64,000 nucleotides of DNA from Lysobacter firmicutimachus (GCF_037027445.1 NZ_JBANDL010000002.1:2170001-2234000); one strand, 5' to 3'. Numbered from the stretch's first letter, positions 24,664 to 34,135 are shown. Numbers and translations are program-made. Notes: generated by a model from the letters alone, not told the origin.

Positions 24664-24788
24664 GCGGTCGTGGGGGAGGAGGGGCGGACGGCCGCCTATT
24701 ATGCCGCGCTCGCCATCGGCCCGTTCCGGCTCTGGCGCGGCGGCGCGGCATCGCCCACAGTGCGGGCTTCGCGTCCCGGAACCCGACC

Positions 24789-26423
24789 ATGCCCCGATCC
24801 GACTGGAAGACCCAAGGCGCCGGCCTGCTGCTGTGCCTGAGCGCCGGCGTCGCCGGCGCAGCGCCGGCGACCGCACCGGCCGAGCCGGCGCCGCTGCCGG
24901 AGCCACTGCGCGACTTCGATGCCTACGTCGAAGGCGTGCGGCGCCAGTTCGAGGTGCCGGGGATCGCGGTGGCCATCGTCAAGGACGGCCGGGTGGTGCT
25001 GGAGCGCGGTTACGGCGTGCGCGAGCTGGGCAAGCCGGAAACGGTCGACGCCCACACCTTGTTCGCGATCGCGTCCAACACCAAAGCCTTCACCGCCGCT
25101 TCGCTGTCGATGCTGGCCGACGAGGGCAAGCTGGCTCTGGACGACCGGGTCATCGACCATCTGCCCTGGTTCCGCATGGCCGATCCCTACGTGACCCGCG
25201 AAATGCGCCTGCGCGATCTGCTCGCCCACCGTAGCGGCCTGGGCCTGGGCGCCGGCGACCTGCTGTACTGGCCGGGCACCGACTACAGCAACGAAGAAGT
25301 GGCGCGGCGCCTGGCCGACGTGCCCCTCAGCGGCGGCTTCCGCGCCCAATACGCCTACGACAACATCCTCTACGGCGTGGCCCAGCTGGTGATCGAAAAA
25401 GCCAGCGGGCAGAGCTATCGCGAGTTCCTGGCGCAACGCATCTTCCGTCCGCTGGGCATGGACGAAACCCGTTACAACAGCGATGCGCTTCGTCCGGGCG
25501 ACAAGGTCGCCAGCGGCCACGCCAAGGCCGACTTCAAGGACTTGCAGCCGGCGCCGCGGATGACCTGGGCCAACGTCGCCGGCGCCGGCGGCCTGTATTC
25601 CAGCGTCCATGACATGGGCAAGTGGATGCGCGTGCAGCTCGACGGCGGCGTATACGCGCGCAGCGGCGACAAAGAACAACGCTTGTTCAGCGCCCAGCGC
25701 CAGCAGGCGATGTGGTCGGTGGTGACGCCGATGCCGATCCTCGAGCCCTCGGTGCCGGAGCTGGCCGCGGCGAAGCCGAACTTCGCCGGCTACGGCGAGG
25801 GCTGGCAGCTCACCGATTATCGTGGCCGCAAGCTGGTGTGGCATACCGGCGGCTGGCCGGGCATGGTCTCGCGCGTGACCCTGGTGCCGGAGCACAAGCT
25901 CGGCGTGGTGGTGTTGACCAACGCCGAATTGCCGGGCGCGTTTCAGGCGGTGACTATGCGTGCGCTGGACGCGTATCTGGAGGCGCCGCGCACGGATTGG
26001 AATGCGGCCTATGCGGCGGCCCTGGCCAAAAGCCGCAGCAAGGCCGACGAAAGCTGGAACAAGCACGTGGCCGCGCGCGCGCCGGACTCTCGCCCATCGC
26101 TGCCGCCGCAAGGCTATGCCGGCACCTATCGCGATCCGTGGTACGGCGACGTGAGCATCGAGGCCGCCGCCGACGGCAAGCTGCGCCTGCGCTTCACCCG
26201 CACCACAGAACTGGTCGGTACGCTCGAGCACTGGCAGCACGACAGTTTCATCGTGCGCTGGGACCGGCGTTGGCTCAACGCCGATGCCTTCGTCAATTTC
26301 GCTCTGACTGCGGACGGCAAGGTGCGCGAGGTGCGCATGGAGGCGGTGTCGCCGCTGACCGATTTCAGTTTCGACTTCCAGGATCTGCGTTTGAGTCCGG
26401 TCGCGGCGACGACCGGTGCCTGA
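24789..26423 (+). CDS. Serine hydrolase (beta-lactamase/PBP4* fold) with C-terminal DUF3471
   Basis: A 544-residue secreted enzyme. The signal peptide covers about residues 1-25 (GLLLCLSAGVAGAAP). The catalytic motifs of class C-like serine hydrolases are present: S96-x-x-K99 in IASNTKAF, Y190-D-N192 in QYAYDNILYG, and HTGGWPG as the KTG equivalent. The C-terminal part (YAGTYRDPWYGDVSIEAAADGKLRLRF) is a DUF3471 domain. Such proteins are esterases, peptidases or D-amino-acid hydrolases rather than true beta-lactamases; the natural substrate cannot be told. It is a single gene followed by a REP-rich gap. Confidence 0.9.
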   Translation: MPRSDWKTQGAGLLLCLSAGVAGAAPATAPAEPAPLPEPLRDFDAYVEGVRRQFEVPGIAVAIVKDGRVVLERGYGVRELGKPETVDAHTLFAIASNTKAFTAASLSMLADEGKLALDDRVIDHLPWFRMADPYVTREMRLRDLLAHRSGLGLGAGDLLYWPGTDYSNEEVARRLADVPLSGGFRAQYAYDNILYGVAQLVIEKASGQSYREFLAQRIFRPLGMDETRYNSDALRPGDKVASGHAKADFKDLQPAPRMTWANVAGAGGLYSSVHDMGKWMRVQLDGGVYARSGDKEQRLFSAQRQQAMWSVVTPMPILEPSVPELAAAKPNFAGYGEGWQLTDYRGRKLVWHTGGWPGMVSRVTLVPEHKLGVVVLTNAELPGAFQAVTMRALDAYLEAPRTDWNAAYAAALAKSRSKADESWNKHVAARAPDSRPSLPPQGYAGTYRDPWYGDVSIEAAADGKLRLRFTRTTELVGTLEHWQHDSFIVRWDRRWLNADAFVNFALTADGKVREVRMEAVSPLTDFSFDFQDLRLSPVAATTGA

Positions 26424-26443
26424 TCCGCAGGTCCGCGGGTCTC

Positions 26444-26620
26444 CTGCAGGAGCGGCGCGAGCCACGCGCCCACGGGATACGCAGAGAGCCCAACGCCGAC
26501 GCCAACGATCGAAGCCCGAAACCATGGCGGGGGTAGGAGCGGCCCAAGTCGCGACCGCTCTCTCGCCCGCTCGCGGCGTCTTTGTCCTCAGACCCTGTAG
26601 GAGCGGCGTAAGCCGCGACC
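26444..26620 (+). repeat. Three direct REP elements
   Basis: Copies begin at about 26444 (GCAGGAGCGGCGCGAGCC, degenerate), 26533 (GTAGGAGCGGCCCAAGTC) and 26596 (TGTAGGAGCGGCGTAAGCC, canonical). All three point the same way, downstream of the serine hydrolase gene. Confidence 0.8.
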
Positions 26621-27268
26621 AAGGAACGCGCAGATAAATCAACGCCTCCGCCGTTGACCGAAGCTCGAAACCTTCGCGCCGGCTTCTGTGGCAAAAGTTT
26701 CAAAGCAAAGCTTCCGTCCGCAAGCGGGCGGGTCACTTTCTGTGTCCAAGGCGATAACGTCCTACTGGATTTCCTTCGGTCAAAAGTAACCAAAGAAAAC
26801 GCCATGGCGGTTTCGGCTCAAAAGCCCCTATGGGACGTGGTTTCCACGGGGCCGCTCCGCACCGGCCCTCCCTGCGGGCCGCCCTCCGGGGTTTCGGTGC
26901 GTTCTCGCGAGTTCGATGCGGCGCCAAGCTCGTTACGGCAACGGCAACGCCCCTGTCGCTGCGGTTGGGGCTGGAGCGGCGCGGGCCGCGACCGTCGCCA
27001 CGGCCTCCGCGAGCGCCGTCGCCGAAGGGCGGGAAGCGGGGGAGCTTCGTTTTCATGTGTGGGGCCGGTTTCGGTGCACGGCGCCCCAACTTCCGCCGAC
27101 AGGGCTCCGGTCCGCCAGCTCCCGCCGTCCGTCCGCCTCGGGTAGGGGGGCGGGGCGGTGCTGCGTTGTCTAGTCAAGACGGGATCGTCGTCGACCCGCC
27201 GTTTCGTCTCCAGGGGAGCGGCGGATGCTTGTGGTGCGTCGCGGGACCGTGCCCGCCGCGCCACTTAC

Positions 27269-27302
27269 GGCCCCGCATCGCGGCGCTACGCGGTGCGGGG
27301 CC
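27269..27302 (+). terminator. Intrinsic terminator, plus strand, with no obvious gene
   Basis: GGCCCCGCATCGCG (27269-27282) pairs with CGCGGTGCGGGGCC (27289-27302), with one wobble, around a 6-base loop and is followed by TTTCCTT. It has the orientation to end a plus-strand transcript, yet no plus-strand gene precedes it. It could also serve the converging LysR gene, although the T-run is on the wrong side for that. Confidence 0.6.
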
Positions 27303-27320
27303 TTTCCTTGTCGCCGCCGC

Positions 27321-28232
27321 TCATTCCCAGGCCGCGGTGCCGTTCCGCGGCTCCAGCCGTTCGGCGAGGAAATCCAGAAAGCAGGCGATGCGCGAGGCCA
27401 ATGGGGTGTTGCGGTAGTACACCGCGTTGATCGGCTGGCGCACGTCCAGGGTCTGCCCCGCCAGCACCTGCACCAGCTCGCCGCGGCGGCGGTCGTCGCG
27501 GGTCATGAAGTCCGACAGACAGACGATGCCTTCGCCGGCCAGAGCGAGCTGGCGCAAGGTCTCGCCGCTGGAGGCATGCAGCTGCGGCGCGATGTCGAGC
27601 TCGGCGCCGTGCGCATCGCGTAGCGGCCAGCGGTTCAAGGTCGCGGTCGGGGCGAAGCCGAGCAGGCGGTGCGCGCTCAGGTCGGCGACGCTGCGCGGTT
27701 CGCCGTGCGCCTGCAGATAGGCCGGGCTGGCGAGCACGCGCAGGCGGCTGCTGGGCAGCGGCCGGGCGTGCAGGGTGGAGTCGGCGAGGCGGCCGATCCG
27801 GATCGCGATGTCGGTGCGCTGTTCGATCAGATCGATGATCTGGTCGTTGGTGTTGAGCTCCAGCTCGATCTGCGGATAGCGACGGCCGAAATCGCCGATC
27901 AGCGGCACGATCGCATGCAGCATGAACGGCGAGGCGGCGTTGACGCGCAGGCGCCCGGCCGGCTGTTGATGGCGCAGCGCCATCTGCTCTTCGACGTCCT
28001 CGACCGAGGCCAGGATGGCGCGTGCGCGGACGAGCAGGGCTTCGCCTTCCTCGGTCAGCTCCAGGCGCCGGGTCGTCCGCCGCAACAGGGTGGTGCCCAG
28101 CTTGCTCTCGAGCCGGTTCAGGGTGCGGCTGACCGCGGATACGGTCTGCGCCAAGGCCTGCGCGGCGGCGGTGATCGAGCCGCTGTCGACCACGGCGGCG
28201 AAAGCCTGCAATTCGTCGAGGGTGATCTTCAT
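27321..28232 (-). CDS. LysR-family transcriptional regulator
   Basis: A 303-residue LysR-type regulator. The N-terminal winged helix reads MKITLDELQAFAAVVDSGSITAAAQALAQTVSAVSRTLNRLESKLGT; the C-terminal effector domain includes GRLRVNAASPFMLHAIVPLI and the tail region RIACFLDFLAERLEP, close to the regulators that control neighbouring oxidoreductases. ATG 28232 is chosen at the domain start; ATG 28241, three codons upstream, is also possible. It is divergent from the sorbosone dehydrogenase-like gene with about 115 bases between, so that gene is a candidate target. The effector is unknown. Confidence 0.9.
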   Translation of the reverse strand: MKITLDELQAFAAVVDSGSITAAAQALAQTVSAVSRTLNRLESKLGTTLLRRTTRRLELTEEGEALLVRARAILASVEDVEEQMALRHQQPAGRLRVNAASPFMLHAIVPLIGDFGRRYPQIELELNTNDQIIDLIEQRTDIAIRIGRLADSTLHARPLPSSRLRVLASPAYLQAHGEPRSVADLSAHRLLGFAPTATLNRWPLRDAHGAELDIAPQLHASSGETLRQLALAGEGIVCLSDFMTRDDRRRGELVQVLAGQTLDVRQPINAVYYRNTPLASRIACFLDFLAERLEPRNGTAAWE

Positions 28233-28347
28233 GCGCCGCATTCTAGGCGTCGCCGCGGGTTCTGGCGGAAGGCGGTGACCGCGTTCTCAGCCCGCCGGCC
28301 GCATCGCGGGCATGCTGGCGCTACGCCGCGAACGCAGGAGAATCCGC

Positions 28348-29646
28348 ATGGTCCGACCGTTGGCGTTGTCATGCGCCGCCTTGGTCCTCAGCGCCTGCGG
28401 CGAGCGCGCGAACCTGCAGGTGGCCGACGGCACCGGCCCGCGGCCGCAACTGCCGGCGCCGAATCCGACCGCGATTCCGACCGTCAACATCGCCCCGGCG
28501 GTGGGCTGGCCGGCGGATACGGCGCCGACGCCGGCCGAAGGCCTGGCGGTGAACGCTTATGCGACCGGGCTGGATCATCCGCGCTGGCTGCACGTGCTGC
28601 CCAACGGCGACGTGCTGGTCGCCGAAAGCAATGCGCCGGCGCGCAAGGCCTCGGGCTTGAAGGCTTGGGTCGCCGGGCGGGTGATGAAGCGCGCCGGCGC
28701 GGCGGTGCCGAGCGCAGACCGCATCAGCCTGCTGCGCGATGCCGACGGCGACGGCGTGGCCGAGCTGCGCACGGTGTTCCTGAAGCACCTGCACTCGCCG
28801 TTCGGCATGGCCCTGGTGGGCGAAGACTTCTATGTCGCCAATGCCGACGCGGTCTGGCGTTTCCGCTACCGCGCAGGCGCGACGCAAATCAACGAGGCCG
28901 GCACCAAGGTCACCGACCTGCCGGCCGGCATCAATCATCACTGGACCAAGAATCTGATCGCCGGCGGCGACGGCCGCAAGCTCTACATCACCGTGGGGTC
29001 CAACAGCAACGTCGGCGAGAACGGGATGGAGATGGAGGAAGGCCGGGCCGCGATCTGGGAGTTGGACCGCGCCAGCGGCCAGAAGCGGTTGTTCGCGACC
29101 GGGCTGCGCAATCCCAACGGCCTGGCTTGGGAACCGCAGACCGGCGCGCTGTGGACCGCGGTCAACGAACGCGACGAGATCGGCAGCGACCTGGTGCCGG
29201 ACTACATCACCTCGGTGCGCGACGGCGGTTTCTACGGCTGGCCTTACAGCTACTACGGCCGGCACGTCGATGTGCGGGTCCAGCCGGCGCGGCCGGACCT
29301 GGTCGCCAAGGCCGTGGTCCCGGATTATGCGCTCGGCCCGCACACTGCCTCGCTCGGCATCGCCTTCTCGCACGGCACGCGCCTGCCGCCGCGCTATGCC
29401 AACGGCCTGTTCGTCGGCCAGCACGGCTCGTGGAACCGCAAGCCCAAGAGCGGTTACAAGGTGATCTACGTGCCGTTCCGCGACGGCCGCCCGGACGGCG
29501 CGCCGCTGACGGTGCTGGAAGGTTTTCTCGACAGCAAGGAACGCGCACGCGGCCGACCGGTCGACGTGCGCCTGGATCGACGCGGCGATCTGCTGGTCAG
29601 CGACGACGTCGGCAACGCGGTGTGGCGGGTGACGGCGGCGCGTTGA
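28348..29646 (+). CDS. PQQ-type sugar (sorbosone) dehydrogenase-like lipoprotein
   Basis: A 432-residue exported protein. It has a lipoprotein signal with lipobox VLSAC and a ribosome site GCAGGAGAA. The body is a six-bladed beta-propeller of the soluble glucose/L-sorbosone dehydrogenase type: [72 protein letters not shown], and [20 protein letters not shown]. Family members oxidise sugars or aldoses in the periplasm with PQQ and pass electrons to the respiratory chain. PQQ-binding residues cannot be assigned by eye, and no pqq genes are in the window. The LysR gene opposite may regulate it. Confidence 0.88.
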   Translation: MVRPLALSCAALVLSACGERANLQVADGTGPRPQLPAPNPTAIPTVNIAPAVGWPADTAPTPAEGLAVNAYATGLDHPRWLHVLPNGDVLVAESNAPARKASGLKAWVAGRVMKRAGAAVPSADRISLLRDADGDGVAELRTVFLKHLHSPFGMALVGEDFYVANADAVWRFRYRAGATQINEAGTKVTDLPAGINHHWTKNLIAGGDGRKLYITVGSNSNVGENGMEMEEGRAAIWELDRASGQKRLFATGLRNPNGLAWEPQTGALWTAVNERDEIGSDLVPDYITSVRDGGFYGWPYSYYGRHVDVRVQPARPDLVAKAVVPDYALGPHTASLGIAFSHGTRLPPRYANGLFVGQHGSWNRKPKSGYKVIYVPFRDGRPDGAPLTVLEGFLDSKERARGRPVDVRLDRRGDLLVSDDVGNAVWRVTAAR

Positions 29647-29663
29647 GCGGCGCGGCGCCCGCC

Positions 29664-30242
29664 TCAGTCGCAACCGTCGCGGCGGCCGTCGAACAGGGTC
29701 TGGGCGATCGGAGGCCGGCGCGGCCGCAGCGGCCCGAGGCCGTCGATGCTCAGGCGCAAGCGCTCGTCTTCGACCTCCACCCGCAGTCGCTGCGCGCCGT
29801 TGCTCGCGCGGTACTCCAGCGTGGTCGCGCCGGAGGCGGCATCGGCGGCGGCCTGGCCGGAGGCGAGCGCGCGGACGAAATCGATCCGCGTATGCGTTTG
29901 CACGACCAACCCTTGCGGTGTTGCGCCGCCCGCATGCGCCGCCGGCGTGGCGCGGGTCAGGCTGGCGCGTTCGCCGTCGCGCGAGAAGGCCAACTGCAGG
30001 CGGCGATCGGGATCGTCGCCATCGGCGCGCTGGATCTGGCCGCCGAGCCAGCTCGGGCGCTCGTGATCGGGCAGCAGGCGCAACCATCGCGTGGCCTTGC
30101 CATCGGGCTCGACGCGCTGGATCCAGCAGCCGCGTACCCGGTCCAGGTCCGCGGCGGGCGATGCGGCCGGCGGCGCCGCGCCGGCGATCGAGGACAGCGC
30201 AAGCAATGCCGCAGCGGCGGCGACGGAGCGGGAATAGGGCAT
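29664..30242 (-). CDS. Secreted protein of unknown function
   Basis: A 192-residue protein with a signal peptide (MPYSRSVAAAAALLALSSIAGAAP). The mature part begins DLDRVRGCWIQRVEPDGKATRWLRLLPD, a lipocalin-like or META-like opening seen in proteins that test for a bound ligand, then QLAFSRDGERASLTR, and a C-terminal FDGRRDGCD. Two cysteines (in RGCW and at the end) could form a disulfide. ATG 30242 is used; an upstream start at 30278 would bury the signal peptide. I do not recognise the family. It converges with the sugar dehydrogenase gene, 17 bases apart. Confidence 0.7.
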   Translation of the reverse strand: MPYSRSVAAAAALLALSSIAGAAPPAASPAADLDRVRGCWIQRVEPDGKATRWLRLLPDHERPSWLGGQIQRADGDDPDRRLQLAFSRDGERASLTRATPAAHAGGATPQGLVVQTHTRIDFVRALASGQAAADAASGATTLEYRASNGAQRLRVEVEDERLRLSIDGLGPLRPRRPPIAQTLFDGRRDGCD

Positions 30243-30407
30243 CGCGGCACTCGCAGGCGAACCGGACCAGTGCGTCACCTTAAGCCTGTCGTGCGAACTT
30301 GTCGCGCCCGGTCGCCGGTCCGCTCAGGCACCGCTCAGTGCGGCACTTGGTGGCCATCGCCGCGGCGCTTAAGCTCGGGCCTCGAATCGGCAACAGCGGA
30401 GCGATGC

Positions 30408-30560
30408 ATGAGCGTGGCGGCGATCCTGGCCTTGGCGGTCGGACTGTATCTGGCCTTCAAACTGGTCGGTTTCCTGCTCAAGGCGGCGATGTGGGGCGTG
30501 GTCGCCGCGGCCTTGTACTGCCTGGCGGCGCCGTCGCTGGGCTGGCCGCTGCCGTGGTGA
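30408..30560 (+). CDS. Small hydrophobic membrane protein
   Basis: A 50-residue frame starting MSVAAILALAVGLYLAFKLVGF, then LLKAAMWGVVAAALYCLAAP and ending GWPLPW. Two hydrophobic helices separated by a single Lys make it a likely inner-membrane hairpin protein. Codon third positions are almost all G or C, as in neighbouring genes, which supports coding. It is too short to place in a family. It precedes the NTF2-like gene by 58 bases on the same strand and may share its transcript. Confidence 0.65.
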   Translation: MSVAAILALAVGLYLAFKLVGFLLKAAMWGVVAAALYCLAAPSLGWPLPW

Positions 30561-30618
30561 GCGCCCGGCCGCGCGTTGCCGCAGTTTCTCTCTCTCACCA
30601 CGACCAGGACGGCAGGCC

Positions 30619-31125
30619 ATGAACGACGCTTTCGATTCGCCGCACAGCCACGGCGCGCATGAGGCTCCGGACCCGGTTCCCGCCGCCTGGCGCGAAGACG
30701 TGCAGGACATCGGCCGGCTGGTGCGCGCGGTCTACGAATGCATTTCCGGCCCGGCCGGCGCGCCGCGGGACTGGGCCCGGTTCCGCTATCTGCAGCATCC
30801 GCGCGCTTTGTCGCTGCGCACGGTGGTCGAGGCCGACGGCTCGACCCGGGCGGCGGTATTCGATGTCGAAAGCTATATCGCCAACGTCGCGCCCCTGTTC
30901 GCCGAGCAGTCCTTCTTCGAAGTCGAAACCGACCAGCGCATCGAGCGCTTCGGCCAGGTCGCCCACGTCTGGAGCAAGTACGACGCGCGGCCGGCGCCGG
31001 ATTCGCCGGTATTGCTCAAGCGCGGCGCCAACAGCATCCAGCTCTGCCACGAGCACGGCCGCTGGTGGGTGTTCTGCACGGTCTGGGACAACGAGCGCGA
31101 AGGGCTGCGGTTCGATCTGTTCTGA
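30619..31125 (+). CDS. NTF2-like hypothetical protein
   Basis: A 168-residue cytoplasmic protein. The sequence runs [34 protein letters not shown], then [46 protein letters not shown] and [23 protein letters not shown]. This is the helix-plus-curved-sheet pattern of SnoaL/NTF2-like proteins. Members bind small molecules or act as minor enzymes; nothing in the sequence identifies the ligand. The ribosome site is weak. It lies 154 bases before the LLM oxidoreductase gene on the same strand. Confidence 0.8.
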   Translation: MNDAFDSPHSHGAHEAPDPVPAAWREDVQDIGRLVRAVYECISGPAGAPRDWARFRYLQHPRALSLRTVVEADGSTRAAVFDVESYIANVAPLFAEQSFFEVETDQRIERFGQVAHVWSKYDARPAPDSPVLLKRGANSIQLCHEHGRWWVFCTVWDNEREGLRFDLF

Positions 31126-31279
31126 CGCCGCCGCTCGCGCGAGGCTTTGCCGGAACGGGCGATACGGGGCGGTTCGGCGCCGAGCCGGAAACACTGCGTA
31201 TCCGCGCCGGATACGCAGCGGCGCTGGAATCGGGCGCGATGGTCCCCAAATCGGAGGGATCTCTTCCGGATCGCCGCGC

Positions 31280-32275
31280 ATGCTGCCGTATTCCGTACTC
31301 GATCTCGCCCCGGTGACCCAGGGCAGCGACACCCGCCAGGCCTTCGCCAACAGCCTGGCCCTGGCACGGCATGCCGAGGCTCTGGGCTATACGCGCTATT
31401 GGCTGGCCGAACACCACAACATGCCCGGCATCGCCAGCGCCGCGACCGCGGTGCTGATCGGCCATATCGCCGGCGGCACCTCGAGCATCCGGGTCGGCGC
31501 GGGCGGCATCATGCTGCCGAACCACGCGCCGCTGCAGGTCGCCGAGCAGTTCGGCACCCTGGCCTCGCTGTATCCGGACCGGATCGACCTCGGCCTGGGC
31601 CGCGCGCCGGGTACCGACCAGGCCACGGCGCGCGCGTTGCGCCGCTATTACGACGGCGCCGACAGTTTTCCGCAGGACGTGGCGGAGTTGCTGCATTACT
31701 TCGAGCCGGCCCAGCCCGGGCAGGCGGTGCGCGCGGTGCCGGGCGCCGGCCTGGACGTGCCGGTGTGGTTGCTGGGCTCGAGTCTGTTCAGTGCGCGCCT
31801 GGCCGCGGCGATGGGCCTGCCGTTCGCGTTCGCCTCGCATTTCGCCCCGGATGCGATGGACGAGGCCTTGACTCTGTACCGGCGCGATTTCGCGCCGTCG
31901 GCGCGGTTGGCGCGACCGCATGCGATGCTGGCCTTGAACGCGGTCGCGGCCGATCGCAGCGACGAAGCGCGGCGCTTGTTCACCACTCAGCAACAGGCCT
32001 TCGTCAATCTGCGCCGCGGCCGACCGGGGCTGATTCCGCCGCCGATCGACGATATCGAAAGCTATTGGACGCCGCTGGAAAAAGCCGGCGTAGCCCAGGC
32101 CCTGGCCTGCGCGGTAGTCGGCGATGCGGCCGAAGTCGGCGAAGGCATCGCCGACTTCGTCGCCCGCCATCGCCCGGATGAGTTGATGCTGACCGCGAAC
32201 ATCTACGACCACGCCGCGCGCCTGCACTCTTTCGCTTTGGCGGCGCAGGCCTGCCGGTCCCTGCGCGCGGCCTGA
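31280..32275 (+). CDS. LLM-class flavin-dependent oxidoreductase (luciferase-like)
   Basis: A 331-residue flavin-dependent monooxygenase of the bacterial luciferase-like family (MsnO8-like subgroup). Typical features are [12 protein letters not shown] at the start, [22 protein letters not shown], the flavin-site stretch [25 protein letters not shown], and [13 protein letters not shown]. It uses reduced FMN delivered by a separate reductase to hydroxylate or cleave small organic compounds; the substrate is unknown. ATG 31280 begins directly at the conserved domain. It converges on the FKBP gene. Confidence 0.92.
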   Translation: MLPYSVLDLAPVTQGSDTRQAFANSLALARHAEALGYTRYWLAEHHNMPGIASAATAVLIGHIAGGTSSIRVGAGGIMLPNHAPLQVAEQFGTLASLYPDRIDLGLGRAPGTDQATARALRRYYDGADSFPQDVAELLHYFEPAQPGQAVRAVPGAGLDVPVWLLGSSLFSARLAAAMGLPFAFASHFAPDAMDEALTLYRRDFAPSARLARPHAMLALNAVAADRSDEARRLFTTQQQAFVNLRRGRPGLIPPPIDDIESYWTPLEKAGVAQALACAVVGDAAEVGEGIADFVARHRPDELMLTANIYDHAARLHSFALAAQACRSLRAA

Positions 32276-32321
32276 GCCGCGCGCAGGGCGAGTCGCGCTC
32301 CGGGGCGCGGCGCGCGGCGGT

Positions 32322-32813
32322 TCAGCGCGATTCGACGCCGAGCAGTTCGACCTCGAACACCAGCGAGGTGTCGGGCGGGATCACGCCGCCGCCGGCGCCC
32401 GCGGCGCCGTAACCCATGTCGGGCGGCACCATCAGCACGCGCTTGCCGCCGACCTTCATGCCGGCGACCCCATCGTCCCAGCCGCGGATCACCCGGCCCG
32501 CGCCGAGCAGGAATTCGAACGGCCGGCCGCGCGGCAGCGAGCTGTCGAACTGGCTGCCGTGCTTGTCGGCGGCTTTCTCGTCGTACAGCCAGCCGGTGTA
32601 GTGGACGATCACCGTCTGCCCCGGCTGCGCCGTCGCGCCGGTGCCGACGCGCTCGTCGATGGTCTGGAACTGGGCGATGCGGCCGCTGTAGACCTGGGAC
32701 GCCGTGCCTTCGCCCGCAGCCTCGGTGGCGGGGCGCTGGCAAGCGCTCAGGGCGAGCGTGGCGCAGAGCAGAGCGGCGCCGAGGCGGGCCGCGCGCAGAC
32801 GGCGAAACGCCAT
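32322..32813 (-). CDS. FKBP-type peptidyl-prolyl cis-trans isomerase, lipoprotein
   Basis: A 163-residue periplasmic foldase. ATG 32813 gives a compact lipoprotein signal, MAFRRLRAARLGAALLCATLALSAC; a start at 32864 would add 17 residues before it. The FKBP domain is complete: VIVHYTGWLYDEK, GSQFDSSLPRGRPFEFLLGAGRVIRGWDDGVAGMKVGGKRVLMVPPDMGYG, GGVIPPDTSLVFEVELLGV. It should catalyse proline isomerisation in the envelope and may act in virulence-factor folding as Mip-like proteins do. Single gene. Confidence 0.92.
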   Translation of the reverse strand: MAFRRLRAARLGAALLCATLALSACQRPATEAAGEGTASQVYSGRIAQFQTIDERVGTGATAQPGQTVIVHYTGWLYDEKAADKHGSQFDSSLPRGRPFEFLLGAGRVIRGWDDGVAGMKVGGKRVLMVPPDMGYGAAGAGGGVIPPDTSLVFEVELLGVESR

Positions 32814-32927
32814 CGGGCGCGCGGATGAAACGATGGACGAAAGAGCGGAAGCTGATACGGACACGCGCGACCTCGAAGTTCGCCGGCAAGGGCGTACAGC
32901 TTAGCCCCTGCCGGCGACATCGGTGGG

Positions 32928-33482
32928 TCAATCCGCCGGAATGCGGCGTTCGTACTCGGCTTCGAGGCGGGTGTGATTGCGCCAGAACCCGCCCGGTTCC
33001 TGATCGGACAACCGCGCCAGCAACACGTCGAGATGGGCATGCCAGCCGCTGGCGACGCTGACCATGGCGTTGCGGTCGGCGAGGCGGCGATGGGTCACGA
33101 CCAATCGCACCTGATCGCCATGCTCGTGCAGCTCGAACTCGACTTCCGACGACTCGTCGCCGGCTTCGTTCCAGGTGTAGGCCAGGCGGTGCGGCGGATC
33201 GATCGCGGTGATGCGGCCGTGTTCGCTTACTTCCTGCGCGCAGTAGGCGTACTTGTCCGGCGGGGCGTCGTCGTCGCGGCTGAGTTGGCTGTGCCGGAAG
33301 CGCAGCTCGACCGCGCCGCCGGGGCGAAGGTCCATCTCGCCGCCGGCCAGCCAGCGCGCGCGCAGGTCGGCCTGGGTGAGGTAGGCCCAGACCCGGTCGA
33401 TCGGGCCGGGCAGCATGCGTTCGATGCGCACCGTGTCGGTGGCGACGACGGTGCCGTAGTCCAGTGGGGTGAGCGAGTTCAT
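32928..33482 (-). CDS. SRPBCC (AHSA1-like) family protein
   Basis: A 184-residue START/AHSA1-fold protein: IERMLPGPIDRVWAYLTQADLRARWLAGGEMDLRPGG, then HRLAYTWNEAGDESSEVEFELHEHGDQVRLVVTHRRL and VASGWHAHLDVLLARL. These proteins have a hydrophobic pocket and are commonly encoded beside an ArsR-type repressor, as here. It is 154 bases downstream of that regulator on the same strand, and the two probably form an operon. The ligand is unknown; a role in sensing or binding a hydrophobic compound is an inference from the family. Confidence 0.88.
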   Translation of the reverse strand: MNSLTPLDYGTVVATDTVRIERMLPGPIDRVWAYLTQADLRARWLAGGEMDLRPGGAVELRFRHSQLSRDDDAPPDKYAYCAQEVSEHGRITAIDPPHRLAYTWNEAGDESSEVEFELHEHGDQVRLVVTHRRLADRNAMVSVASGWHAHLDVLLARLSDQEPGGFWRNHTRLEAEYERRIPAD

Positions 33483-33636
33483 CGGCGACTCCTTCGGGCC
33501 GCGGAGCGGCGTGTGGGGTGGCGCGCGCTGGCCGGTCGGCGCAGCGAGCGAAACGCGGCGTCGCCGGCGACCGCTGCGTTGCGCGGCCGCAGGGCGATGG
33601 GGACGGATGAGCGGCGGGCGAACACGGCGAGGGCGC

Positions 33637-34023
33637 TCAATCGCGGGGGCGCGGCTTGCGGCGCGACGGCGGAGCGGTGTCCTGCGCGCCTCGCCGGTCG
33701 TCTTCGTGCAGCAGCGCTTCCAGCAGGTCCAGCCGCTGGCTCCAGAAACGTTCGTAGTGGCGCAGCCATTCGTAACCGCCGTGCAGCGGCGCCGGCTGCA
33801 GGCGGCAAACGTGGATGCGGCCGCGCACCGTGCGCTCGATCAAACCGGCGCGCTCCAGCGATTTGATGTGCTTGGACGCCGCGGCCAGGGTCATGCGGAA
33901 GGGCTCGGCGAGTTCGCCCACGCTCCGCTCGCCATCGGCCAAGCGTCGCAACATCGCGCGTCGGGTCGGGTCGGCGAGGGCGTGGAACACGGCGTCGAGC
34001 TGTTCGGAGCGATAGTCAACCAT
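33637..34023 (-). CDS. ArsR-family HTH repressor
   Basis: A 128-residue winged-helix regulator: LDAVFHALADPTRRAMLRRLADGERSVGELAEPFRMTLAAASKHIKSLERAGLIERTVRGR. The cysteine metal-binding motif (CxCxxC type) of metal sensors is absent, so it belongs to the SdpR-like group that is usually paired with SRPBCC proteins. ATG 34023 lies inside one of two copies of the palindrome TCAAC-N6-GTTGA and only about seven bases after the -10, implying a leaderless transcript and autorepression. The C-terminus is basic (PPSRRKPRPRD). Confidence 0.92.
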   Translation of the reverse strand: MVDYRSEQLDAVFHALADPTRRAMLRRLADGERSVGELAEPFRMTLAAASKHIKSLERAGLIERTVRGRIHVCRLQPAPLHGGYEWLRHYERFWSQRLDLLEALLHEDDRRGAQDTAPPSRRKPRPRD

Positions 34024-34071
34024 AGAGTTGAATATCTGGCCGGGCCGGACGATTGTCAACCGATGGGTTGA
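34016..34071 (-). promoter_or_regulatory. arsR promoter with two identical operators
   Basis: On the minus strand, -35 TTGACA (34054-34059) and -10 GATATT (34031-34036) are 17 bp apart. Palindrome TCAAC-N6-GTTGA occurs at 34016-34031 (covering the start codon) and 34056-34071 (covering the -35), centres 40 bp apart, about four helical turns. Both copies are followed by AAT. Cooperative ArsR binding is the simplest reading. Confidence 0.82.
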
Positions 34072-34135
34072 ATATTTTCCGCCCCGCCGACCGACGGTAA
34101 GGACCGGGCGGGGGCAACGGCCCGCGTCGCTGGGC

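Larger units (their letters stand above)
26424..27320. other. 897-base intergenic region with REPs and a degenerate element
   Basis: It holds three REPs (26444-26620) and then a stretch (about 26640-26830) with GGTCACTTTC and the inverted-like AAAAGTAACCAAAGAAAACG, a motif pair I associate with recurrent intergenic sequence in Xanthomonadaceae. GC-rich sequence follows up to a plus-strand terminator at 27269. Open frames here (for example 26809-27145) are compositionally odd and I do not call them genes. Confidence 0.55.

Noticed and set aside
26809..27145. Hypothetical protein in the REP-rich gap
   Set aside because: No ribosome site, random composition and overlap with a recurrent intergenic element.
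27669..30560. A 963-residue plus-strand frame
   Set aside because: Crosses LysR, sugar dehydrogenase and other genes in other frames with no coherent domain.
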